The notes under the pieces are model-generated. The model made no database searches, was not told the DNA's origin, and was given only the letters and a program-made list of their open reading frames with translations. From Ignelater luminosus (Eukaryota; Arthropoda; Insecta; Coleoptera; Elateridae), in the NCBI GenBank assembly GCA_011009095.1, contig VTPC01005933.1, forward strand, positions 69,939 to 133,938: a stretch of DNA of 64,000 nucleotides, given 5' to 3'. Positions 47,469 through 59,515 of the stretch are shown in pieces. The stretch's first letter is position 1, and each line of letters starts with the position of its first letter. Position numbers and translations under genes: made by a program.

Positions 47469-50400
47469 CGCCTTTCTCTCAGAGAGAGAAGAAAAAGAAG
47501 AAGAAGAAAAAGTCACCGTGTTTAAGGTGTTTTGAAAAGAGATTTCTTTCCTTCTTTCTTTCATTCTTAGACTGCTAAAAGAGAGCTATAGTAATTTAAG
47601 GCACACGCTATCGACACCCATCGGGCTTCGCCCTTTTCCTACCCACAGTTTTTCCAAAAGAAACCACTTAAGACATTTCAATTACTCTTCTGTTCGTAAA
47701 AATTTAAATAGACTGGATTTATACTTACATACAGCAATCACTTCAGACGTCTGTAAGTATCTGACTGATTATTACCTAAAACAAAAGAAAACATATGTAT
47801 TAATAATCCAAATCTGCCTGAAAATGGGTACACAATAATTACATGAAGAAGAATGTAGAAAAAAGGAGCGAAGTGACTTAAAAATATTAAATAACTCCGT
47901 TGCGTTACAATTACGTTCTTAATAACACACATACCTTTAAGAGTATGAAAGCAAAGGCAATATTAATCTTCGTTATTTTATTATTTCGTCGACTGGTAAT
48001 GAACACTGACCGTTCAACGCCTACTACGTCAGGAGAAACTGTGATTGCAAGAAGCGGGTGTGGCTTATATTCGCAATACTTAAGGGATTAAGTGTCATTT
48101 TCTTATGCTGATGGCACTATAATGTTTTATTTGAATAAAAAAGAAGTTCCAGGCGACATATGTTCAACCAAAGTATTCTTTTAGTTCTTCCAAGTGAAAG
48201 TGTCAAACAGATTCACTGAGGGTTATGAGGGAAGCAAAACTTTGCATATTAGTAAGCTGTTATATAATTTTTTGCAAATCTTCTCACAAAGCAATTATAG
48301 AAGTAGCGTGCAGATTTCAAATGGAAGAAATTATTGTGAAACACCTCTAGGTGATCTTTTCTTAAAATATTAATAAGGAATTTACAAAATTTTCAATTTA
48401 TTTCTTACATAATTACTTTTAAATAATTTTAATTAGTAAATGCAAATTTAAAATCATAAATTATCCGTGTAGATATGTAATTGTCTTTGCTCTATTTATG
48501 GCATACTAAGAACTGTTAGTAAATGGTTGTTGCACAACTGGAGAGTTAATATTTTTAGTTTATCTCATCAAATGAAAGAACAGAGATTTCTGTTAGTATT
48601 CATACGATAATTATAACTAAAAAGTTATTTTTTCTGTTTGAAACTGAAAATAGCAAAATAATATAAGAAGAATGCAAACTGTTTTTCGACGACGCCTTCT
48701 AAAACTTCCTCTCTTTATTAAAAGTGTTGCATTGTGGAGTAATATGTCAGATCATATTAATAATTTATTTAACCTAGTCGTATAAACGTTATTTATGGGT
48801 GTGTGTCAACAAACTTTTAATAATTCTTACTCGTGCTTGATTTATACGAATTCTTATTAAGCAATACGATAAATCAATGTTTTTCGAGTTGATTCGACTT
48901 CGACTTAAGTACTGATTTAATTTCTTCATTGCATACATATATTGATTGTCAAAATGTTCTCTGCCAAATACTTTTAATCTTTTTGATTCAATAACGAAAA
49001 ATCGCCAGCATCTGGTTACTCGAGAATTTTCTCAGTTAAAATCAAGATTGAAGTGAATTTAAAAAAGTAATCAACAAATAATCACCAAAATAGTGAGCAA
49101 GATCAGCAAATATATCTGTGATAATAATTGTAAAAATTCATCAATTTTTCTTTGAATTTCTGTAATTTTTCAAAATTGTTATACCTGTGGTTGTATACAT
49201 ACATTTTGAAAATCTTGCGATTATCAGAAAACGAAGACTTTCCAGATTTCCAAGTAGTGACAATGAAATTCAGTTTAAACTGTGATAATATCCCAATTAT
49301 TCTTGTAATGATAAATCCGCATGAAACAGATTAGTATCATAACGTAAACAAATGGATTATGGTCTTGGGAACTACTAAAACAGCACAATGTAATAATTAA
49401 AATTCATTTCAAGAGCTCGTAAAAGCAATAAATTGAAGTTGTTCAGAAGTTCAATAAACACTTTCATGGTTCAAAGTCAAGTACTACATGTATACTTTTA
49501 ACAGTAAAAATTGCAGCTCGCAAAATTTTCGTGCCAAGTTCATATGATATTCATTCATTCACTCCCGCATGCGAAGTCATAAACATACCTTATTTACTAG
49601 CATTTAAACCTTCAATCTTTCGGCAAACTCATTCCTTTTGATGCTGCTTGGCCTGGCTTGGCAAATAATAAATAAAAATAATAATATAAATACCGCCCTA
49701 TCAGTTCACAGCATGTAGCTAGATAGCATCTTATTGGAAGGCATTATATAATATCACGTGACTACATAGAATTAGAGCTTTTATTATTTGTAACGCTTAT
49801 GCACCACGATAAGAGCGAAACTTCTTTAAAAGTCGTGGAACTCGTGTCTTTTGCGAAGTAATGGTTAGTCACTTTGTGCTGAAATGGCATATTTTCTGAC
49901 GACTTCATGGAGACATAACCGTTACCGGAATGGTTACTTCTTGTGATTACTTTATATTTACTAGCATGAATGCTTATGGTATAGCAACATAACAAAAGAG
50001 GATCCCTGTTGTTAGAAACAAACATTTCTTACTTTGCATTATTGTTAAAATCTGATAACAATCGTGATTTTTATGGTCCTTTAAATAATACTCAAACCAC
50101 GTCGAGCGATTCTTATCGGGATTATCAGCTCGTATATCACTTAATTTGAATTATATTTTAGTAACAATATTATTAAGTCTCCTATTTATTTCCTTTTGTT
50201 GTCTTTGTGTAAGCATAAAATGACTTATCCAACATAATTGTGTGATATTTATCCATATTAGGGATTTTATTAGGAACATAAGTGTAGACCGTCTTGGATG
50301 CTTCTTAAAATGGTCATAATAAAATTAACTTAACCAAGAAGTCATTGTGAGCGAATAGTTATCCAATTATTTTACAAAGTAATTGGACATGCATGCTAAG

Positions 50401-53400
50401 TCATAAAGTTTGATCACTTCACAAATGGTTTGATCCCCCACCGCGCATGCTCTCGGTGAACGTCACGAGCAAAATAACAAAATGGCGTGAACTTAGCTAC
50501 TTAACCTCAACGTTGCGTGCAGTCGCTTTAATAAGATGTTAAGTTATCACTTATATGTGTAATATACATGCTTTCATATATTTATTAGATCTGAAAGCAC
50601 ATTCAGTCGGATGGAACTATAACTTTTATATATGTATTAAAGTTGCACGACGGTGGTGCAGTGTTATAAATTAGCCTGCACTTATATTTATTTTAAAATT
50701 GTTATTATTTCTTTAATGTAAAATAGCTTGTATGAGTTGTATTTTACATGATTTAAACTAGGCTTGGGAAATAACTTCGTACGTCAAAATGGACGGCAAA
50801 AATAATCATTCATATTCGGAATGTTTTGCCGTTTGCTTCGATAATACATCATTAGCAATGGCATGTTCTTGTAGCTGCCATATATGTTCACCGCTTGATC
50901 TATTGCATAATCGTTTATTTAGGTAGATATAAGGATGTCTTTCGAAAAGTTTTCCGTCAACGTTGATTGAATATTAAATAATTTCGTTTATAAAGTACTT
51001 TCGAAACTTGTATTCCTTTTTCTGACCAATTTTAATCGTTATTATTTCTCCGTTTGTTTTTTTCTAATTACATTTCATATTAGTAATATTAATCTAACGA
51101 TGTCAATTAAATTATGAAATCTTTTCATATGTTCGCTTACAGCAGTAGTGGTAATATAGCAGCTTGCATAAGGGAACGTTAAAAACATGAAACTGGCTGG
51201 CATCTCAAATATTTTATTCCAATGAAATTAATTAATCTAATTAATTTACATATTTAAACAAGTATTATATAATTAAAACGTTTCCGTTTATATTATATTA
51301 AATACGACACTATTTATTTATATTTGAATGTACGATGATACCATTTCTAATTATTCTTATTTATAATAAACAGACCATTCGTTTCAACATATAACACATT
51401 TTTCTTTTTTTTTTAATCTTTTGTACCGTTTCAACAATGTGCATTTTATCTTATCTAAATGTTTCCAATACATTCCTATTAATACGTTCAGAGTTTTCTA
51501 ATAAGATCTTTTTCTACTTCATCTTGTTTTATTCAAACAATTCATACATTAGTAAGAAATAATTTTCTTATCTTAATCTGCAAACTGTGTATTGCTTGTG
51601 TTTTCGCCATACCCTGTTAAGTCCAAGGTGAGTCAATTAAATTTGCAGTATTCGAATTTCAAATTCTTCGTTGTCAGTTTTCGTCTCAGTTGGAGGAAAT
51701 GCAATCCAAAAATCATTCGCCCTGACGCCACTATATCGTAAGTCAAAGTTCTGCTTCTTCTACAGATTAGTGTTAAAGTTCTTCGTGCCTGCAAAAACCA
51801 AACTTACCAACTAACTTCTGTAATCAACCAGAACACAAAGCTTTTAAACTCATTGTAACAACAACGTAATTGACGTTACTACAACACAAGAGGTAGATAG
51901 AACATAAAACTGAAAACCAAACAAGACCAATTAGAACAATAGCAAGGAGGCACATGAAAAATGGGAAAAATGAAACACAAATCATGAACGTTACATAACT
52001 AAGAATCATCTGCATAAAAGCGTGAGAAGCATGAACATACAAAGTGTCTCCGAGGTACACCCTGGTTATTTAGAAGAAAATTGAACGATACATTATTAAT
52101 CTTATACAGGGTGTTTCATAATAGGTATACTGTAACGGTAACTTTTTCGCTACTGTTCCATGTGTTTTTCTTATTCTGTACTTCCGGTGTGCTGTTGTAT
52201 TTTTTATAGTTTTTTCTTGTTTACAGAGATGGTTGAAGTTGATGAGTTAGTTTGTAGCCCTTCTCCTGAAATATTTGTAAATCAATTAAAGTTGACAACT
52301 TTACATTGTTATTATTCTTTGCACGGCTGTTAGCGGGATAATTTTTGTTGATTGGTGTTAATTTAGAATCTGCTTAGTAAAAAATTGATTGGGATTATGT
52401 CATCCGAGTAGGGCTATAGTTTTATAGTAACTTCGTGATGCTTTGTATATTTATTTCCTTTGCACCATACCGTGATAAATGTAATTAATTTAGTAAACCG
52501 ATATTGAGATTGCTGTTAGCTATCAAATTCCTTCTAGTTTTTGATAATTCTGGATTAAATTCTTTTAATAGAGATTTTGATTTGATCATTTAAATTTTCC
52601 TGCCGAACGTAAGTAGAGTTGTTCACATTAGCTGAGCGATTTGTTACGACCGTCTATGCCCGGCCATCCTGTCGGTCGGTCGGTGGTTATTGTGTGAAAA
52701 GCCTATATACAGTGTGGAAAGTACTTATGGAATAAATTATATAATTTCAGTACCAGTGATACTTTGCAAAAACGCCGAAATAGGTAAACTAGTATTTTTA
52801 ATCTTGCTCATTTTGACTTACCTTGCATGTTTGTGACGTTTCTGAGTGATGACGTCACATGAATTATTTTTAAATGGAATGGCACATTTTTAATTTTATT
52901 TTTGAATAGTACTCTAAAATAAACTAACATCTGATATTTCTATTTTTAACGGTTCTTGAGATATTTACACTTTTGTGGAAAACAAAAATGTTTATAATAA
53001 AAATTGTAAAAAGTGTTTTAATAATAATTTCAAAAGTCACAGGTGAACAATTTATTAGTATAACAAAATGTTTAGAACACTATCAAAATGTTAGCAAAAA
53101 TTTCAATAAATTTTGATAAATTATACCTTAATATTCTCAGGTGTTAGGTGTGTACTGTCCGCTTTATCGTATTTTTAGTAAGTAATGCTTTTGTAAAGGC
53201 AAAATTAAAAGTAGGCATTTATTATTAAATTGATAATACTTCCTAGAGATGGGAACTTATTGACTTCTTGTACTTCTTCTACTCCTATTTTGATACTACC
53301 TATGTGTTGTTCTATTTTCCCGCAGACCATTAATTAATAATAATTAAATTAAATTTGTTTATATCTTAAAACAATTTAGATATTATCTTTTTTGTATAAT

Positions 53401-53892
53401 TACTTTTGATGACTCAGATTTTGCGTGCTCAACAAACAAATTAATTTTTGTTCACTCCAAATGTCCATTAGAGCATGGAACCCTTTTTGAAATTTTTGTT
53501 GTTTTCGTAAAATTGATTTATTACAACTGTCTCACCTTTATGATCAGATCTGTATCACAGCGGAATTCTTCGGGGTAAGTTATGTATTTTTCTCAATTCT
53601 CGTTTCCAGTTTTTCTAACTTCATATTTTTTACTGAGTCTTGGATAAAATTTTTTATCTTGGAACATTAATTGTATGAAATTTTATTTAATTTTAATTTT
53701 TCTAAATTTTTCTTTTTGCTGTAGCTTAAGATTTGTGGTGATTAATAAAAATCCAATATTTTTCTTTAAACATTTTTATGAATTTTGTATTAAACGATAA
53801 TATATTTGTAAATGTGTTACAATTCTATTTATAGAATTATTATTTGAAGGTTTAAATTGGTCAATTCTTTCATTATTTAAAATCTAGATATA
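47469..53892. other. Long stretch with no recognised gene
   Basis: AT-rich. A less AT-rich, CpG-containing patch at 50430-50540 (CCGCGCATGC, CGTCACGAGC, AACGTTGCGTGC) has no open frame. An orphan Tc1/mariner-type end, TACAGGGTGTTTCATAATA, starts at 52105; a nearby GTACACCCTGG (about 52052-52062) points the other way and is not its partner. A 78-codon reverse frame (51824-52060) is hydrophobic and unrecognised. Confidence 0.5.
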
Positions 53893-54291
53893 CAGTGTCC
53901 GCCAAAAAGTCTGCACCGTATGAGAAAATTTTTTATTGAATGACTTATGGAAAATTTGTTTCCGGCATCATGTCTTGCTTGCTCCAGATCCAAAAATGAC
54001 CTAATCAAAAGTAATCATGTAGTCTTACCTGTCAAATTTGACATTTTCAGAAAAAAATGTCCGAAAAATGAACTTATTTGACCGAATTTTGAAAAAAAGT
54101 CATGAAAAAGAAATGTTTCTCTTTGCAATTTTTTATTGTCAAATTTAACAGGTAATGGAGACCACAAGATTACTTTTAATTAGGTCATTTCTAGTTCTGG
54201 AGCAAGCAAAACCCGATGCCGAAAACAAATTTTCCGTAAGTGATTCAATAAAAATTTTTCCCATATGGTGCAGACTTTTTGGCGGACACTG
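53893..54291. mobile_element. 399-bp fold-back MITE
   Basis: Almost the whole element is an inverted repeat. The left arm starts CAGTGTCCGCCAAAAAGTCT and the right arm complements it (AGACTTTTTGGCGGACACTG). The arms match at roughly 85-90% over about 155 bp, including TGCTTGCTCCAGA, AATGACCTAAT and AAAAGTAATC. TA precedes the left end and CA follows the right, a likely mutated TA duplication of Tc1/mariner type. A 77-codon frame inside is a by-product. Confidence 0.85.
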
Positions 54292-54412
54292 CATATATTT
54301 AGGTGTAGCAGGTTTGACATTACTGAATTCTCTGTACTTGATCTTTTGCATTAAAAAAAAAAACCACTGGCGCTCATTGTTGTTTTAGAATTTCTTGTTT
54401 GCCTTTAATATA

Positions 54413-54883
54413 CAATGTGTCCAAGATAAGGAGGGACACTACAGGGATCTCGAAATCCATAAAAGATAGAGAAACGGTTAAATAGGGAAAAAGTAGCGCA
54501 ATTAAGCGCCTAGTACGATGCCGTTTAAAAAATACAAATTATCCGAACAATTTCGAAAATATTAAAAAAAAACTGAAAAATTGCAATTTTGCTTTCATTC
54601 TTTTCTGAGTTTATTTCTTAACATAATGGAAAACGACAAACACTTTCTTATAACACTTTATTAAGAAAAAGAAGATGGTATTATTTTTTTTGGTACGACT
54701 AAATTAATTAAGTTCGTAGTTAAAAATGTGGACTTGAAAACGATATCTCAACAACGAAACGTTTTTTTTTGAACGACATCGTACTAGGCGCTTAATTGCG
54801 CTACTTTTTCCCCCTTAACCGTTACTCTATCTCTTATGGTTTCCGAGATCCCTGTAGTGGCCCTCCTCATCTTGTATACATTG
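54413..54883. mobile_element. 471-bp fold-back MITE, second family
   Basis: The left arm reads CAATGTGTCCAAGATAAGGA and the right, as complement, CAATGTATACAAGATGAGGA. The arms continue through CACTACAGGGATCTCG and GTAGCGCAATTAAGCGCC for about 130 bp. TA flanks both ends (54411-54412, 54884-54885). It has no coding content. Different sequence from the MITE 122 bp upstream, so two independent families. Confidence 0.88.
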
Positions 54884-54885
54884 TA

Positions 54886-57800
54886 TATGTTGACTATTTT
54901 TCGTATTTTATTGTATGTATACTCTCCTTATCTGTGCTCAAGGCCACCCACTGAGATTTAGCCGGCATAGGACCATTAGAGTTTTAGAGAAACTAGAGTC
55001 AAGATTATAGGTAACGCAAGGTTACGTTACAACATATAAGTATAACTCTTATAAACTGTATCCTAAAGTGTTTCGTTTCTTATGTACAGAGTGATAAAGT
55101 TTACAAAAAAATAATTTTGTCTTTAACTCAATTGAAACAAATTTATACCAAGTGAAAATAACTGCAAGGGAACAGTTGATTCAGCTAAATCTTCACTGCA
55201 ATAGACGATATCCAGAACGGCCTTGGCGTATTTGTTTCAGTTTACTAACTACTTATTTGCTGATGTAGTATTTGTATTCGAGTTGAAGGGCACCATTTGT
55301 TGTAGTTTTTCATTTGTTAAGCTCGTTTTAAACTATTGGAAAAAATAATCGTTTTACTTTGAAAACGTTTTCGTCTAGCACTGGCGTGTAGAATCTGTTA
55401 CATTTATGTACATCTATTATTAAACACTCTGCACAATGCAAAAGTGAAATTTGAATTTGGAGCTATGGAGAGTCTTCGAAGGAAGCCAACTTTCTCTTTA
55501 CAAAAATCGTAAGAAATTCCTCTCTTTTCAGCCTGTGGTGGATTATCGCGTGGAGACGTCGATGGCATGGAAAGTTAACAAAGTGGATGGATGCCAGACG
55601 GTCTCGATGGGAGCCGACTAAGGTAAGTGTGTTGTTGACAGTCTGTTCGTTGAAATCGCTGACTACAATATGAAAATTTTCTGACAACAGAGAAAGAGGA
55701 GCTTTAAACCTGACATTGTGTGGACGTCCGTCGGGCTTCAAAAAAAGGACGATGTTGCAGCCGGGTGCCTACTACGGATAAACCAAATCTGCAGCTACAC
55801 GAAACATGCTTCGACTTCCTATATCTCCTTGAAATTTTAAACTGCTGTTTATCCAAGTAGCAAATTGCTTCTAGCATGAAACAAGAACGTAAAACGTTAG
55901 AATTATAATTTCGGAAACTGAATAATCCTATATCTATTTGGAATGTTTCGTAGGAAGTCAACCGACTTTCCTCTTTAAATGGTTTTTCCCAGCTTGAACT
56001 TTATTAAAACTTGGTGTTCTTAATTTTGCAAAGTAACCAAAACTTGTAACGTTGTAACCTGTTGAACTAAAGTTTAGAGTCCAAACTGTTTCTTTCAAGG
56101 AATGAATTAAACATAAGATTCTTTTACATTCTGCAATATAGAATAAAGACAAGAATAGGGATTATGAAATACCAAACTGTAAAACAGTATACTTACTCTG
56201 ATCAGCAGAGTACGGTTTCAGATAAGTCACTGATTTGATACAAACTTAAATTTTTCGCTTTTTCATCTTAGCTATGCTACCAACTTTAGGTAACTGAGAT
56301 GTAGATCGGGTTATGAAATTATTACTTCCTGAACAAGTTCTTTGTGATACAGCATTTGGTTTTAATCATATAAGTTAATGAAGTGCTTTCGATTTTTGTA
56401 CAAGCTCTAAGCCAAAAAATGCATTATCATTTACATTTTCGATTACATATGGCCAAAAGGTTTTTCGTAATTTATTTTCTTTATAGAAATCCTAGAATTA
56501 TCTGAAGAGTCTTCAATGATCATAATTGTATCAATCTGAATATTTGTGTCGTTTCCTAACAGTCATAACTTACTGTTCAGATTTTCCAGAAAAGTTCTTC
56601 AAATTAGTTTTATGAGATCGAACCAAGTGTCTGAAGATGTCTCAAATTAGTAAGCAGCTCAACAATAAAATCAGCTATAGTTCAGCAGGTATTTCTTTAG
56701 TGCAGTATGGTTTTTAGCATTTTAATTATGGAAGATCAAAATGTTTTGCAACATATTGACGCTGACATTTCGTTGGTATTCGGCCTTATAATCCTCATTT
56801 TTAAAATCTGCCTTGAATTATAATAATTCATTGACCCCATCGAAGATGTTTCAAATCTAAATTAAAATGTTTTCGGCTCCATTTTTGGTCAGCACGTATT
56901 GACCAATATCTGAAGTTACTAAACTACGCAAATTGTAGCAATGGGAATTTGTACCATTTGCTGATTGATCTTACTCTCATGTTTTTATATTTCCCAACTA
57001 TACAGCTAATTCAGATAACACTACAAATCAAATTCTTAAAACTGACATAAATTACTTTAAATAATAAAAACAGTCTATATAATTCACACGGTGTCAAATA
57101 GATTTATTTTGTGTTAGCTGCGATCAAATAGGTCATTCAGCTACTGTGTGCTCTTTGAAAAAAGTGTAAACATAAATTAAATAAATATCACATTTTGCTA
57201 GTTGACTTTTCAAAAATTATTTATAGTGTTAACGTTTCCTAATATCTAATTTTCATATCATAAGCTTTCTAAGAGTTTATCTAACCCAAATCTGACATTG
57301 GCATGATTCTGTCATCACCAAAAGTTCGAAACACAACACACGTATGCAAATTATTAGTTTATCATTTCAATTTAATGAGATTCATTAAGCTGTATTTAAA
57401 ATCATCATATATCACAGATTTATAATTAAAATTTCTTCACATAATAATAAATAAGGTGTTAAAACTCTAATGTATGGTTTTCATTTTCACGGTCTTGTAA
57501 ACCTACTTATAATTAACCCCGCGCATGCATATTTCTTTTTCTGATTGAAATCGTTATGATGATAATAACATAATTATTAAGGACAAAAATTTCAAGTACG
57601 TCACAATCACAATATTATAGCTGTAATTAATCCACGTCAAGAATGTTTCCTACGACTTTCATTATTATTAAAAAAGGGGGAGGCTGGTTTTATCTGTTAC
57701 CTTTCATTGTACACAATAACATTAAAAAAAAATAGAAAATGGTAAAATCAAGAACTTTCAAGGTAGGTCTAGGTTGTCTACATAGTACGCCTACAGTAAA

Positions 57801-59515
57801 TAAATCGTGTTGGATTTCATGTTATTAATAAGGTTCGAGTTTTCTAATATTAATTAACTTAGTTTTTGCAAGATTTCTGTATCGTTTAAAGGAAATTCCT
57901 GCGTGTCTGTCTAATTTTATATGTAATATACAAAGGAATGTAGAACTAAACGTGGGTGGCATAAAATAAAAGTTGATACAAATATACTTTAACATGAAAT
58001 AACAGGCATAAATTTAATTTATGATCTAAAACAGTGGCATATGTCGCTGCTACCAACATACCAAACCGGCTTGTAGATTTATTTGAAGTGAACTAAAAAT
58101 TTTCTGTTTTCTAATAAATCTGCGAAGTTGAAAAATTTAAAAGAGGAAAATGCAAGACATTTTTATAACTTTATGCTAATGAGTAATTGGATTGTTTATG
58201 AAAAACGTTGCTATGATAAATGGATATGGGTGCATGTGTTGCAATGAGGAAGGTATCAATAGCATAAATGCTAAGATATGTATATGTGCGCATTTCTAGC
58301 CTCTCCTACAGTGAGAAATAGTTAGAATTATTACAAATATTAATTCATTTACTATATTCGACGTGTAACACTTATGAAAATGCCCCATTTAATAAATCTC
58401 ATTTTCCAATAATTGATTTTATCAATGTTGTCGCACTTGTTAAGCACACGTTATTAAAATTAAAATTAGTCACCTATTTACGTATTGATAGTTAACTCAT
58501 TTACATAAATTGCCAATATAAATAAAAGCATTTGCAGACTTGAAACCTATAAATACAAAAATGAGTTTTGAGATTAGTTTCACAAATCAATTTATTGAAA
58601 GTGGAACGGTGATATAGTAGTAATGTTTTCAATTATCCAATTAGATTTTTATTAATATTTTATAGTTTTCAAGGATTTATATTTATCTACTAGACATAGG
58701 ATATACGGTTTATATATCATTTTGCAATAACTTTTCTCTGTTAAAAAATATATTAAGTCATAACAACTATTCAAAGACTGTCATAATTAGAACTTCGATA
58801 TCCTGCTGAATATTGGCAGATATAGACATTTATGAAACAATAAATAACGCACCAAAAATTTTAATTAAAGCTTTTTTGATTTAGTATCATCCAAAACTAT
58901 TCGACGTTTACGATTTTATTTCGAATTATGAGATTATGGATCTTTGGTTTCTTCCTGATTATCAGAGGCGTTTTAGGTACCCTGTAAATCAAAATTTTAA
59001 TAACTAAAAGTCTCCTGTTTCCCAATTATAATGGCTCTGAGTTATGTCATTTGTTTTATGAAACGAAGAATTTATTAATTAATTTATTGTATTTAATTGT
59101 TTCTGACTTTTCGACACTTTCTCATTACTTTGAACAATCGCGTTTTCGTTTTATTTAAAATAAATTTCAGAATATGAAATCATAAGTGAAGTACTGAGAA
59201 TATAACAGGATTGTTTAAAAAGAGTCTTTAAATCACTTTTTAACTATGTAGAATGTACGTGAAGAACATACTGGTGAGAAGTCGTTTAAATGTACGGCCA
59301 TAGTGGTGAATAACCCTTAGCAACGCAATGAAAATTCAATGGAAAAGATATCTACATTATTTAGAGAAAATAAAATTAAAAAACCAGAATAAATATTTAT
59401 TTTAAACACCATGAGAAAGAAACATGACTTTTATAGTGATGCTGTAGTAAGTATCTGTATTAAGGAAGTAATAAACTTGATTTGTAGACTCAAATTTCAG
59501 ATTCGTCAAGTACTA
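54886..59515. other. No recognised gene
   Basis: AT-rich. A less AT-rich patch at 55440-55800 has reverse frames of 92 codons (55463-55741) and 85 codons (55704-55961) in different phases; I recognise neither. The rest shows only short frames. Confidence 0.5.

Noticed and set aside
52050..52125. Mini-element between GTACACCCTGG and TACAGGGTGTTTC
   Set aside because: The two ends face away from each other, so they cannot bound one element.
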